64,000 nt of DNA from Ceratodon purpureus (GCA_014871385.1 CM026422.1:16370153-16434152), one strand, 5' to 3'; positions 23,862 to 37,783 are shown, counted from the stretch's first letter. Notes: generated by a model from the letters alone, not told the origin. Numbers and translations are program-made.

Positions 23862-25335
23862 TTTGAATATAAGTTAACCCGTAATGTTGAAATCAATCCA
23901 ATCAGGGTCGATTTTGGTTCGGTCAGACTCGCAGTTACTAAGTTTAGATCAAATGAAGTTTCTAATGTTGGCTGATTGTAGAGTTTTTCCATACCTTTTC
24001 GAAAAGTCATCTCATGCTTTAAAATTCCCCATACGTTAAGAGATATTTCCAGTCAAAGTTAGAAAATACTATTTGAAATCTGCCCAAAACTGCCCTAACT
24101 GCCTAGATTAAATTGCACAAACTCCAAAAAAATTCTAAAAATTGAGATTTTACTTTTTTTTCAAGTTTTGATTTTAGGTCAAGTAAATAAGGTTTTAAGG
24201 CATGATCTCACCGTTTGAATTTTCAATCCGATTATTCTTCACATGCCTTTTTTATTGTCAAAGATTGGCCTTTGTAGTTGAATTTTAGCATTCCTCTATG
24301 TGAACAATCAAGCATTTCTTTAGGCTTTATAGGCTTTAATGGTTGTTTTGGTCCTCAAAAAACTAATCACCCTTTTTTAAATGAGCAAAAGAAACATTTT
24401 TTCCATCTTTAAACATTATGATCTCACAATTGGTAAGAAATTTAAATTTAAAATTTGACATACATATGCACATACAAGTCAGGTGCAAGATCCTACGGTT
24501 GCATATTCAAAAATACGTCAAAAATTGAAAATTTGTACCTTGCATTTAAGGATAGCAGTTTTGATGGTTTTTTGCAATTTTTAGGGCATTCAACATTATT
24601 AGGGGTTAATAAAAGTACCAATGAACTTTGAACATGTTTTTGAATAAATTAATGGCCTCAATATTTATAGATCATTCAAAAATACCAATTTTTATATATT
24701 AGTATTTTAGTTGTTCAACCATTAATTTGAATAGAAAGTGTTTGTAGGAAAATAAGTGCCTAAGCTACTGGGGTGATATAGAATTATAAATCCCAATTTG
24801 TTAATTTGGTTTTGTTTTTTATTTCTGTAATTTGTATTTGTAATTTTAAACTTATAAAACGAATAGCATTCATATAAGTACATGTTTAGAGTTTGCATCA
24901 TGGAATTTTTCTCATTGATTTGTAATATGACAACCATTTATTAAATAGCTTTACTTGATTTATTGAAAAATGATTTTCATAATTATTAAAGATCAAAGCT
25001 TCATATAAACTTTTCCAAAAATTGTACACTTACTCTTATCTCAACTAAATTTGATACATGGATGGTCTACTAAATATTAACAAAAAATATAATATGAAAA
25101 CAAATTTTCTTTATCTAAGTTTTAGGGTTTTATTTTAGTCTTTTTGGTGTTTTTCTTGGACAATGTTTTGTATCTTTATAGGTTTTGTTGTCTTTATTGC
25201 CATCTGAATTGTTTGTTAGGAATGATATTTATTGATTTATGCAAACAATCAGCAGAAATGAATATTTTGTAAGCATTGGATTAATTGTTAAGAAGAGTAG
25301 TTCTAAGGAATATTGTAAGCCATAGTACAATAGCT
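23862..25335. other. AT-rich intergenic DNA and promoter of the next gene
   Basis: Strongly AT-rich, with many short A and T runs and no open frame of interest on either strand. The last few hundred bases should include the promoter and 5' UTR of the gene at 25336. Confidence 0.45.
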
Positions 25336-26610
25336 ATGGCTGGAAGAGGGAAGGTGTCTTTGTACATGATCTTCCTTATTATGACATTTGGAACCATTGG
25401 GCTTATAAGTTTTCAAACTCTAAAAGAGCGAAAAACTTCAGCCATCCTTTTGGTGGCTAAGTACAAAGAGATTGATGATCTCAATAATCGCTATGAAGTA
25501 AGTTTATATAATTTTAATTTGACGAAACATCATTAACATTATTGTATAAAAGCAACCACTCTACAAATTTTAAACCTTAAAACTGTATATTACTTAGTTA
25601 TATTTCATTGTATTTTAATATAGGATAACCATATCACTACTACCATGTTATTAGTGTGGGTCATAAAATTATTTACATCAATTTTTTAATAATATTTTTT
25701 GAAATGAATCATTTTGAATTAACCAAAACAAAATCACATATTTGTTAAATCCCCTATTGATGATTACTAATTATTTTTTTTTGAACTTCAAAATTAATTC
25801 CTTTATTATTTTTTGATGAATTACAATAATGGGTGTTGTTTGTTATAGGAATTATTGGAAGCTACAAAAAAGAGTCTACAACAAGCAAAAGAAGAAAAAG
25901 AAAATTTAATCCGCAAAATAAAAGACTTAGAGAACAGTGATAAGATACACCACGTTATTTGCAGGGAAGACAAAGAGAGGTATAAAATTAAGAAAGAGCA
26001 AGAAATATCAGCTTTAAAAGAAAGACTTCAATCAAAAGAGACTGAATTAACAAAAGCAAAGGCCAAAGTTGAACTACTGAAACATGACAATAAGAAAGGC
26101 GATGCAAATAAGATGGTAATTAAATCAGTTGGCAAAGACAATTTAGTGGAAGAAGGCCTGGAATCATTTGTGAAAACTTCGGACGCAAAAGATATTAAGA
26201 ATCCTAAAATTTCCTTGTCACAAAATTCAGCCAAAGAAGAAGAAAAGACTACTGATGGTGATAGAGTTGTTGAGGAAAGGTACTTGAATGATTTGCTTAA
26301 GAGAATGGGTTCTGATTTTTTGTCAATCATATAATTTGCAGACACAAAATTAATTTTCGCACAATATTTTGATTGTTTGTTGGTTGGGTTTTGCAGTAGT
26401 GATATTGTGAGTGATGCCAAAGTTGGGGAGTTTAAGGCTGAAGAAGCTTTTGAAGTTGAAAAATCAGATGGAGGTAATCTTGAGGAGAGTGAGCTTCCGG
26501 CAAGTAAAGGTGTTGAAGAGGAAGATGATGCTAAAGAACTTGAAGTTGATGTGAAGTTGAGTAATTTTGATGAAGGAGGAGAGGCCAATGAATCTCAAAT
26601 ACAAGAATGA
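25336..26610 (+). CDS. Small single-pass membrane coiled-coil protein, acidic tail
   Basis: Three exons keep frame: 25336-25497, 25849-26279 and 26397-26610 (TGA), 268 residues. The N-terminus MAGRGKVSLYMIFLIMTFG starts a membrane segment (residues 7-27, VSLYMIFLIMTFGTIGLISF). A Lys/Glu-rich heptad region follows (ATKKSLQQAKEEKENLIRKI; KEQEISALKERLQSKETEL), then a Glu/Asp-rich C-tail (VEEEDDAKELEVD). Donors GTAAGT and GTACTT and acceptors TTATAG and TTGCAG support the model. The topology suggests a type II protein with the coiled coil in the cytosol or organelle lumen. I do not recognise the family. An upstream in-frame non-ATG extension exists, but the ATG at 25336 is the first. Confidence 0.72.
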
Positions 26611-27955
26611 TAATATTAATATTCTTGTAATTCATTCACTTTGTTAAATTTGAGGTACAACATTCTTAACATTTTTGAACCCGTTCGTATAGGAGTTTTA
26701 TTTTTAAAGTATTTCAGATTGGGTATGTATTTAATGAATCAAATACAATTTAGAAATGTTTACATGCGGTCATATTAGTAAAGTAAGCCAAGTTGATGTC
26801 AATGAAGATGTTGGAAATAAGTTGTTACAATGAAAAACCACTAATTTTCTATATTGTGTTGATGCCACATATGTAGATGGTTAAATTTGGTCATCTCAGA
26901 AATGTTATGGTATAACCTTTTGCACAAAGTGTTTCATCATGGTTATTGTTATTAATTTCCAATGTGCACAATACGTTTTGAAATCACTACCATTAGAAAA
27001 AAAGTGGATAATACAATTTCATGTATGTATTCTAAAAGATGTTACATAAATACATAAAATTGTATAGATGCACAAATTAACATTTTTAATTTTATTTATT
27101 AACAAAGATCAAATTTATAGACTCGGTTGCTATATAAGGAAAAAAATCATCTTCTTTTTTATATCTATTGGGTCATATTCATTAAGAAAGGGCCATTTCA
27201 TTACGATGCAAGAACAAATATATCTATAAAGACACATATCCAATTTCACACTAATATTGATTAATTAACCATAAGATACACTTTGTATCTATAATTGATC
27301 ATCATTTGGAAATTTTCCAAGATAAAAGTCTTTTCGTGCATCCTCTCTGAATTTTCATACAATTTTGCATTTGCAAAATTTAGATCATCCATACAATTAT
27401 TAGAATTATCTATAACATATCACATATGATGTCACATTTTTCTTATCTTCATACATATTTATAATTGGAAGACATACTTCAATGCCATTATGTTTCATCC
27501 ACTTCACTAGACTATATACTTTAATAGGTCGGCGGATCAATCAACTCAAATAAAATGACTTACAATTAACTCTTAGGACTAAACTTTAGCCCTTTGAGTT
27601 CCCAAGCAACAATCGATTTTTGAAGGGATAATGAAATGAGTTCGAATTCAGCGGTCTACCCAAAAATGAAGAGTTTGAGCATAAAAGTTCTCAATGATAC
27701 ATTCATGTTATCGCTCAATCGCAGCATCATAGTAGGACCCTCTCAGTTTGAAGGCTACGAGTCGAGTTGCTCTCTACATGACAATCAGTATGACTCGTCG
27801 CCTATCATTCTCTCTTTGTACACGGTCCAAACTATGGATATATAAAAAGAATGGTAGGATGCTAAAGAGGATCACACAAAGGATCCTTAAAAACATGCCC
27901 AAAAAATCAAAAACCCATTCGTTCAAGACAGCCTTCAGTGCCCGCTTCATCCACT
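26611..27955. other. AT-rich intergenic DNA between convergent genes
   Basis: No gene seen. It holds the 3' UTR of the membrane coiled-coil gene at one end and that of ALG11 at the other. Short frames at 27636-27969 show no domain or splice support. Confidence 0.45.
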
Positions 27956-30848
27956 TCAGCCAGACCTGATAATGCCAGCACATTTCATCGCTTCCTCAAG
28001 TATGGGGCTTATAGCTTCCTTAAATGCTGAATCGAATTTAGATTCAGAGAACCGGGCAGCACGAACTCTACCTGCTTGTGCTATCTTCATCCTCTCATCA
28101 GCCGGCATTGTGACCACATGACACATAGCATCTGCAAACTCAGAGACGCTACTAGCTAAAAATCCTGTCCGATTGCCACCTTCATTGACCACAATATCAA
28201 GCTTTGGGCCTGCAGAATTGTGAGCTGCAATTAACAGTATCAGTGTCAGCACGATTACCCCAGCACGATTTTCAATACAAATCCAGACCTAGCATTGAGA
28301 ACGGTTCTCAAAGATAGCGGATGACTAGTTTAAGTTACTAAAGAATGAAAATGATCACAAGAGTGAAAACGATGTTGCCCTTACCGATAGGAACGGCTCC
28401 TGAAGCCATATACTCCACAACAACGATGCCAAAGTGTTCATCAGTCATGGTGTGCAGACCTGCGATTGCGCCCCCAAGCAGCTCCACCATCTCACTGGAA
28501 TTCAGCACGACAATCATTAATTTAATCGCATATACGAGCCTAGAATCTTAACAAAGTATGCCACCACGTCATGAATATTATGAATCATTTTTTAAATAAT
28601 AATAAATACGCATAAAGGGTTACGAACAATATACGAAACAATAGATGCTATAATCCAGATCAACCACCATACACTCTGAGCCGAACCAGCGTACGGTTCT
28701 TGCGAGCAATCTGTGTCGGTAAAGGATATCGACTTGATAAAAACAACAACCCAACTTGCATCAGAAATCAACTTACGTATTGGACACACCGAGGCAGAAA
28801 TCTACGTTCTGCTCCAAGCCCCGCTCTCGACATTTCAATCGCAGGGACTCCACCCTGTCATTATCTTCCTGATTACGACAGCTTCCGACGAGCTTCAAGC
28901 GTGCCTCTGTATTCTGAAGAGAAAGCTGTTCTAATGCCAACGCAAATGCTTCCAGCTGCAACTCATGTGCCTGAACGATATGCGTTAGGAAAGGCATAAG
29001 ATGGATGTAAAAATGCTCAGATAGGTTTTTACAATTCTTTTGTAGAATCCGTGGAACATTAGGAAGACTTTGAAAAGAACATTATATTTCGCATTTAGAT
29101 TTCCTTTCAAAACCTTCAAATTCCTGTTGCTAACAGCAGCTTCTAATTACTAAAACAATTCTCAGAATTACCAAATATACTGCTCACCTTTTCTGGGCGA
29201 AATTGAGCAACAGATACGATGTACTGATTCTGTTGTGGTCGTTCCAGAGGAAGCGCCTGCTTGCCCAGAGAGTATGCAACAGTCAACACGTCTGCAAGCC
29301 AATCCGCACACTGCCCTCAATCACCTACCCCCTCCATTAAAATACTCCGGCCTTTGCATTGGTAGCAGTCATGCTAATCAGATGTTCAGCTTTCAACTTG
29401 CTCCTGTAACTCCTAAGGGTCAGCTTCTTTTGCCTGGATGACCTACCACTTGAGACTCAAATGCTATCCGACACAAAGCTGAGATAGAAGGCTGCCAAGA
29501 TACCTGGAGTGTGAGAGTATTGCACGGTGGGTATACTAAGAAAGTACGATCAGGCATCTTCCAGATAGCATTGATATGAGCTCGTGTCCACGATGAATTC
29601 ACCATTACTAAGTGTGCACATCGCCCTGCCAATCCATAAAGCTGTGCTACTATTCGGTAGTACCACACCTTTATTGAAGACAACCAGAAGCTGCAAAATC
29701 AAGTCCAAAATTCACTTTCATGTAAACACGACTCCGGTACGGTGCTGCAAAATTGTTGAGAATTACCTAAACTGTCTCCACCTACCCTGCACTCCGTGCT
29801 ATGAATCATAAAGCAGCTGAAAGAAATCGACAGGTATAATCCCAATAGACCTACCTGCGTGAAATTCGGACATCATTGTTGTAAAGAGATGCTCGGCTCC
29901 GGACTCTCTCTAGCATATCCGTGCTAATCGTCGGGTAGTGCGTATAACACACCACGAACGACCCGGCAGCTCGTGCAATCATGTAGGTAAAAGCATAACC
30001 ACTCGTGTCCAGAAAGATCAATGGAGTTAATTTGCTCAACGCCTCCCACGCCAGTATAATAGAACCCAAGCTCTGGCCTATGATCGTGAAACGCGGATAC
30101 GTCTTAGCCTCCACCCACTTCCTCCTCTCCAACTTCACCACCTACAAAAACACACTCTATAACTCAATTTCCCCACACAAAACTACTTCCATAACCTAAT
30201 ACTGACAAAAATATGGCCATATTACATCTCACAACATTGACAGCAACAACAAACACATAAAAGCAACGTAAATTCCGATACTAAACACTTATATATCATC
30301 GAAATACTAACCATCAATAACCTCATTGCAACACATTGTTACAATTCACACGTACAGCAGAAAGCCTTGCATTCGCTCTCTACTACCAACACTGAATAAA
30401 AAATCCTATCTCTAGACACCAATTCTCAAAGTCCAGTCCAGCAAGGACCGCAATCTGATCAATCAAAAATTGAGCTCCAAGAAAAAGAGAAAAAATTCAA
30501 CCCTCAAACCCTCAAGGCAAAGCGAAGACGCAAATTCACCTGAGGCGCCTTAACGAGCTTGACACCAAAGCGATCCAGCGCGCGCGCAGCGAGAGAGTCC
30601 GGCGTGGCCAGGTCCCCGGTATAAACCACAACATCCAAACCAGGCGCCATCTCCTGAATGGCGCGCACCGCGCACCACAGCACACGCTCCCCGCCCCCGC
30701 CATCGTTCGTATACGGGTGGAAAAACGCCACCACGGGCTTGATCCCCCGCCTTGCGCGAACAAGAGCAGTCCACAGAATCCCGACGCACAGTAGCGCAGT
30801 GGCGAGCCCGGCCGAGAGCAGCCATCGCCCTAGCTGCTGCATCTCCAT
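27956..30848 (-). CDS. ALG11: GDP-Man:Man3GlcNAc2-PP-dolichol alpha-1,2-mannosyltransferase ALG11
   Basis: Seven exons on the minus strand: 30848-30540, 30141-29855, 29690-29504, 29256-29188, 28970-28777, 28494-28385 and 28224-27956 (TGA), 474 residues. ALG11 adds the fourth and fifth mannose, in alpha-1,2 linkage, to the lipid-linked oligosaccharide on the cytosolic face of the ER. An N-terminal membrane anchor ([21 protein letters not shown]) precedes the GT-B fold: [83 protein letters not shown], and the GT4 E-x7-E motif in [16 protein letters not shown]. All phases agree. The family is near 460-490 residues, so this copy looks complete. The start is ATG at 30848; a second ATG lies two codons later. 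The GC-rich first exon contrasts with its AT-rich introns. Confidence 0.95.
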
Positions 30849-30967
30849 CGATCGCAATCGCAGCCCAACTCTTCAAACTCCCTCGCCCTCCCCCTCCTCT
30901 GTTTCTTCTCTTTCTCCTCCTTCGTCTTCGTCGACGTCGTTGTGCGTACTTGTTGCATGGCATCGAC

Positions 30968-31076
30968 TCAGGTGATACTTGGGTGATACTCAGGTGACAA
31001 TGACGTTGTACTAGTGTGATACTATTGTGGTATTGTGGTGATACTATGGTGATACTGTTGTGATACTCAGGGGCCC
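30968..31076. repeat. Degenerate GTGATACT repeat upstream of ALG11
   Basis: The words GTGATACT or close variants occur about seven times in roughly 110 bp, at irregular spacing, starting about 120 bp upstream of the ALG11 start codon. It could be a degenerate minisatellite in the 5' UTR or promoter. Confidence 0.7.
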
Positions 31077-32683
31077 ATGTTGGAGATGGAGAGGGTGACT
31101 TAGGGTGGTCGCTCGGAGTTGCTCTTGTTTGGCGTCTCGAGCTTGGCGTCGCCCTTTTATTACCCTGCCGCTTTGGTGACTTGGTAGTTACTAAATAGGC
31201 TCTTCATTTTATTTGGTGTGGGTACCGTAGTTCGGTAGTAGGTTTGTTCATGAATGGTTCTAATATAAGAAAATTTAAAAAATTAGAAATTTTAGGTTTA
31301 ATTTTTTTTTTAAATGATATATTTCTAGTTAGTCATTTGAGGCTATTTTTAGTGGTTATTTTGTCAAAATAAATAAATATTGATTATTAGGTGGATGAAC
31401 CTCCTACCCAAGTATGGTTTAGTGACTTGGTAGTTACTAACTATGAGTTCCGCTACAAGAGAAATAATTAAATGTTAATGACATCTTTCCATCCATCGAT
31501 AAAACAAAATAAAACTTATTAATAATTTATATTTTATAATTTAATAATAATTGATTTTAAGAAAATTTATAATTTACTCATAAAACATGTTTGCACTAGC
31601 ATATTTTTTTATTACATATTTAAAATCATTTAAGAATCTTTTCAAATAGTTTAAGCATCTTAAACTCGTTAACATATCATTTGAAAAAGTTAAGTAGATG
31701 AATAAAAAAAGATGTTGATATTAGAAAAAGTCGTCATAGATATCATTTGCAATCAAATATGTGGTCAAATTATCTAAACCAGTTGTGCTTTGAACCTTCA
31801 CATTATTAGACCACATCTTCCCTTCTATGTACATTATGATTATGGAATTTTTAAACTTATCAAATACCTACATCATATAATTAACTTATATAGATTCATC
31901 AAATGTTGCTCTCAATCTCTCAAAGTACTTTCCACAGTTCCACATGTAGAACTTTTAATTTTATATAACATTAACAGACTATGCTATAAAAACCATCATG
32001 ATGTTTGAAATAAGTTTTGCTCATGATCACATGCACGTTCTTAGAAAAAAGCTACCTGTAGTAATTTCATCATCAGTTATACAGGACATCGTCGATCAAA
32101 AGTGCATGAAGATCTGTGTTGATCTACCGAGGTCGTGATCCTTTAAAACCTTGGCATTCCAATGCCGACTATAGCCAAATCAACACAGATAATTGACAAG
32201 ATTTCCCTAGCTTGGTTACTATAAACTTGTATCCATGACTCTGATGTGAGGCGATGTAAAGTCCGTCTCCTCTTATGAGACCTACGTTTCGATTGACCAG
32301 GTCCACTCTGATAAACCTTGGGCTCTCACTTGTGATATGATGCGTGAGCTTCACCAGACGCAACAACATCGACAATTTTGCAAGCATGTGAATGTCTCCC
32401 TCGTGTAACTCCCACAAAAATTTGGAGTTTCTCCTGGTTTGTTGATATAGTACTCAAGTCAAGCAAATCGGTGCTGCAGCTATATGCCCCACAACATTCT
32501 TAAAGATCAAGATGTCGGCGCAGCATCTATAAGTCGAAAGGCAAGAATGTGAGTATGATGTCTATAGCATTTTGTTCTTAGATATTCTCAATCTATTGAA
32601 TTTGTGTAAGCTGATCAGCTGCAACGGCTACAAAGCCGCAAGTATAAGCATAATAGGTGAAGACCTAAATATGTGGTTTATTT
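31077..32683. other. AT-rich intergenic DNA
   Basis: No gene I can support. A minus-strand frame at 32169-32417 contains ESPRFIRVDLVNRN followed by a GTAGGT donor-like site, which hints at an exon remnant. A short phrase TTTAGTGACTTGGTAGTTACTAA occurs near 31172-31190 in part and again near 31421-31440. Confidence 0.4.
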
Positions 32684-33298
32684 ATGCAAAACTTATATGA
32701 TTTAATAATAAGAAATTTAAACAAACAACCATGGTATAAGTGTCCTGATTGCAAACAAGCCTTTTCTTTCACGATTAACACATATTGGCCGAAGCCCCAA
32801 CACTACACCAAGAAGAGGGGGGTAAACCCAGAGTTGTTACGAAAACTACCAAGGGAATATAGACTACAATGTGGTGATGGTAAGGCCATTTTCAAGTTCT
32901 ACAACAACAAATAAAAGGTTGGGAGAACGCAAACCCAATTCCATTGCACAACTTGCAAGAACAATTTCTCTATGAGATTTGACGGTGAAACTCTTTATCC
33001 AAGCACCTCCAATAAATGCTGTAAGACAACGTCCTACATGGAACAAGTCATGGAGGCTGCAAGCCTTCCAATGTCGGTGCAATATCGTGACGATGGTAAG
33101 CAACTTGAAATGGATGCTGGGGAATCCATCTCTTATGCCAGAGACTTAGAAGATCAGCTTCTTCACTCCGGAGACAATGATGAGCAACTCAATGTCAATG
33201 ATGCCAACTTGGAGCAAGTTGAAGACTATGCCGAATTAGACTTTTATGGTAAAGAGTTAGAGAATTTTTTTTTGAATTATGGAGGTATCTGCGTGTAG
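32684..33298 (+). CDS. Zinc-ribbon protein gene at the head of the macrosatellite (copy 1, interrupted)
   Basis: The frame from ATG 32684 reads CPDCKQAFSFTINTYWP and LRKLPREYRLQCGDGK and meets a TAA at 32912-32914. The same frame continues past it as TQFHCTTCKNNFSMRFDGE through 33298, so one TAA separates two zinc-ribbon-like halves. The open 108-codon part starts at ATG 32972 and recurs at 33990, 35008, 36022, 37037 and 38055 with identical translation; it ends with an acidic stretch (GDNDEQLNVNDANLEQ). GTAAG donor-like sites follow the DG codons of both halves, so introns are possible. I do not recognise the family. It may be a host gene, a transposon gene or a pseudogene. Confidence 0.5.
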
Positions 33299-33684
33299 GC
33301 TTATGAAGACATACAAAGAGCATGAACATCTACCAGCATATACATCTGCACAGATAAACATGTACATGTTGGTATCAATGACTTGCATGTGCGGCAGAAA
33401 GTGCACATTTGTGTAAAGGAAATCTAACACATTAGAATTATAGCAAGTCAAATTAAATTGCCTAACATGGAGAAAGTAGAGAAGCCAAAGTGGTATTTAA
33501 GACAAGTACGTAGTAATCTAGATAAAACACAAACATCAGAAAATAAAATGTTGAAATTAGAATCAAAACTTTTTTAATTACAAAATAAGCTAAGACAACA
33601 AGAATTGATTACACCACAATTAGAATCAAAGCTTTCTTCCATTTTGTTAGATGAACTGATGAAAAACCCATTTAGCAACAAAAG

Positions 33685-33719
<35 letters not shown>

Positions 33720-34702
33720 AAGTGAGATAATACAAGTGGTCAAAGAAAAACGTTTTAGTGTCTTGATTGCAAACAAGCCTTTTCTTTCACGATTAACACA
33801 TATCGGCCGAAGCCCCAACACTACACCAAGAAGAGGGGGGTAAACCCAGAGTTGTTACGAAAACTACCAAGGGAATATAGACTACAATGTGGTGATGGTA
33901 AGGCCATTTTCAAGTTCTACAACAACAAATAAAAGGTTGGGAGAACGCAAACCCAATTCCATTGCACAACTTGCAAGAACAATTTCTCTATGAGATTTGA
34001 CGGTGAAACTCTTTATCCAAGCACCTCCAATAAATGCTGTAAGACAACGTCCTACATGGAACAAGTCATGGAGGCTGCAAGCCTTCCAATGTCGGTGCAA
34101 TATCGTGACGATGGTAAGCAACTTGAAATGGATGCTGGGGAATCCATCTCTTATGCCAGAGACTTAGAAGATCAGCTTCTTCACTCCGGAGACAATGATG
34201 AGCAACTCAATGTCAATGATGCCAACTTGGAGCAAGTTGAAGACTATGCCGAATTAGACTTTTATGGTAAAGAGTTAGAGAATTTTTTTTTGAATTATGG
34301 AGGTATCTGCGTGTAGGCTTATGAAGACATACAAAGAGCATGAACATCTACCAGCATATACATCTGCACAGATAAACATGTACATGTTGGTATCAATGAC
34401 TTGCATGTGCGGCAGAAAGTGCACATTTGTGTAAAGGAAATCTAACACATTAGAATTATAGCAAGTCAAATTAAATTGCCTAACATGGAGAAAGTAGAGA
34501 AGCCAAAGTGGTATTTAAGACAAGTACGTAGTAATCTAGATAAAACACAAACATCAGAAAATAAAATGTTGAAATTAGAATCAAAACTTTTTTAATTACA
34601 AAATAAGCTAAGACAACAAGAATTGATTACACGACAATTAGAATCAAAGCTTTCTTCCATTTTGTTAGATGAACTGATGAAAAACCCATTTAGCAACAAA
34701 AG

Positions 34703-34737
<35 letters not shown>

Positions 34738-35720
34738 AAGTGAGATAATACAAGTGGTCAAAGAAAAACGTTTTAGTGTCTTGATTGCAAACAAGCCTTT
34801 TCTTTTACGATTAACACATATCGGCCGAAGTCCCAACACTACACCAAGAAGAGGGGGGTAAACCCAGAGTTGTTACGAAAACTACCAAGGGAATATAGAC
34901 TAGAATGTGGTGATGGTAAGGCCATTTTCAAGTTCTACAACAACAAATAAAAGGTTGGGAGAACGCAAACCCAATTCCATTGCACAACTTGCAAGAACAA
35001 TTTCTCTATGAGATTTGACGGTGAAACTCTTTATCCAAGCACCTCCAATAAATGCTGTAAGACAACGTCCTACATGGAACAAGTCATGGAGGCTGCAAGC
35101 CTTCCAATGTCGGTGCAATATCGTGACGATGGTAAGCAACTTGAAATGGATGCTGGGGAATCCATCTCTTATGCCAGAGACTTAGAAGATCAGCTTCTTC
35201 ACTCCGGAGACAATGATGAGCAACTCAATGTCAATGATGCCAACTTGGAGCAAGTTGAAGACTATGCCGAATTAGACTTTTATGGTAAAGAGTTAGAGAA
35301 TTTTTTTTTGAATTATGGAGGTATCTGCGTGTAGGCTTATGAAGACATACAAAGAGCATGAACATCTACCAGCATATACATCTGCACAGATAAACATGTA
35401 CATGTTGGTATCAATGACTTGCATGTGCGGCAGAAAGTGCACATTTGTGTAAAGGAAATCTAACACATTAGAATTATAGCAAGTCAAATTAAATTGCCTA
35501 ACATGGAGAAAGTAGAGAAGCCAAAGTGGTATTTAAGACAAGTACGTAGTAATCTAGATAAAACACAAACATCAGAAAATAAAATGTTGAAATTAGAATC
35601 AAAACTTTTTTAATTACAAAATAAGCTAAGACAACAAGAATTGATTACACCACAATTAGAATCAAAGCTTTCTTCCATTTTGTTAGATGAACTGATGAAA
35701 AACCCATTTAGCAACAAAAG

Positions 35721-35751
<31 letters not shown>

Positions 35752-36734
35752 AAGTGAGATAATACAAGTGGTCAAAGAAAAACGTTTTAGTGTCTTGATT
35801 GCAAACAAGCCTTTTCTTTTACGATTAACACATATCGGCCGAAGCCCCAACACTACACCAAGAAGAGGGGGGTAAACCCAGAGTTGTTACGAAAACTACC
35901 AAGGGAATATAGACTACAATGTGGTGATGGTAAGGCCATTTTCAAGTTCTACAACAACAAATAAAAGGTTGGGAGAACGCAAACCCAATTCCATTGCACA
36001 ACTTGCAAGAACAATTTCTCTATGAGATTTGACGGTGAAACTCTTTATCCAAGCACCTCCAATAAATGCTGTAAGACAACGTCCTACATGGAACAAGTCA
36101 TGGAGGCTGCAAGCCTTCCAATGTCGGTGCAATATCGTGACGATGGTAAGCAACTTGAAATGGATGCTGGGGAATCCATCTCTTATGCCAGAGACTTAGA
36201 AGATCAGCTTCTTCACTCCGGAGACAATGATGAGCAACTCAATGTCAATGATGCCAACTTGGAGCAAGTTGAAGACTATGCCGAATTAGACTTTTATGGT
36301 AAAGAGTTAGAGAATTTTTTTTTGAATTATGGAGGTATCTGCGTGTAGGCTTATGAAGACATACAAAGAGCATGAACATCTACCAGCATATACATCTGCA
36401 CAGATAAACATGTACATGTTGGTATCAATGACTTGCATGTGCGGCAGAAAGTGCACATTTGTGTAAAGGAAATCTAACACATTAGAATTATAGCAAGTCA
36501 AATTAAATTGCCTAACATGGAGAAAGTAGAGAAGCCAAAGTGGTATTTAAGACAAGTACGTAGTAATCTAGATAAAACACAAACATCAGAAAATAAAATG
36601 TTGAAATTAGAATCAAAACTTTTTTAATTACAAAATAAGCTAAGACAACAAGAATTGATTACACCACAATTAGAATCAAAGCTTTCTTCCATTTTGTTAG
36701 ATGAACTGATGAAAAACCCATTTAGCAACAAAAG

Positions 36735-36765
<31 letters not shown>

Positions 36766-37749
36766 AAGTGAGATAATACAAGTGGTCAAAGAAAAACGTT
36801 TTAGTGTCTTGATTGCAAACAAGCCTTTTCTTTTACGATTAACACATATCGGCCGAAGTCCCAACACTACACCAAGAAGAGGGGGGTAAACCCAGAGTTG
36901 TTACGAAAACTACCAAGGGAATATAGACTACAATGTGGTGATGGTAAGGCCATTTTTCAAGTTCTACAACAACAAATAAAAGGTTGGGAGAACGCAAACC
37001 CAATTCCATTGCACAACTTGCAAGAACAATTTCTCTATGAGATTTGACGGTGAAACTCTTTATCCAAGCACCTCCAATAAATGCTGTAAGACAACGTCCT
37101 ACATGGAACAAGTCATGGAGGCTGCAAGCCTTCCAATGTCGGTGCAATATCGTGACGATGGTAAGCAACTTGAAATGGATGCTGGGGAATCCATCTCTTA
37201 TGCCAGAGACTTAGAAGATCAGCTTCTTCACTCCGGAGACAATGATGAGCAACTCAATGTCAATGATGCCAACTTGGAGCAAGTTGAAGACTATGCCGAA
37301 TTAGACTTTTATGGTAAAGAGTTAGAGAATTTTTTTTTGAATTATGGAGGTATCTGCGTGTAGGCTTATGAAGACATACAAAGAGCATGAACATCTACCA
37401 GCATATACATCTGCACAGATAAACATGTACATGTTGGTATCAATGACTTGCATGTGCGGCAGAAAGTGCACATTTGTGTAAAGGAAATCTAACACATTAG
37501 AATTATAGCAAGTCAAATTAAATTGCCTAACATGGAGAAAGTAGAGAAGCCAAAGTGGTATTTAAGACAAGTACGTAGTAATCTAGATAAAACACAAACA
37601 TCAGAAAATAAAATGTTGAAATTAGAATCAAAACTTTTTTAATTACAAAATAAGCTAAGACAACAAGAATTGATTACACCACAATTAGAATCAAAGCTTT
37701 CTTCCATTTTGTTAGATGAACTGATGAAAAACCCATTTAGCAACAAAAG

Positions 37750-37783
<34 letters not shown>

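Noticed and set aside
32169-32417. Minus-strand frame with SPRFIRVDLVNRN resembling the RVD motif of TupA-like ATP-grasp enzymes
   Set aside because: Only about 30 residues look like the family, and the other motifs and exons are missing nearby. Kept only as a hint.
33684-33717. A-runs in the macrosatellite read as poly(A) tails of a retroposed RNA
   Set aside because: Sequence on both sides of each A-run belongs to the same unit and matches the unique 3' flank, so the runs are internal and fit slippage growth better than retroposition.
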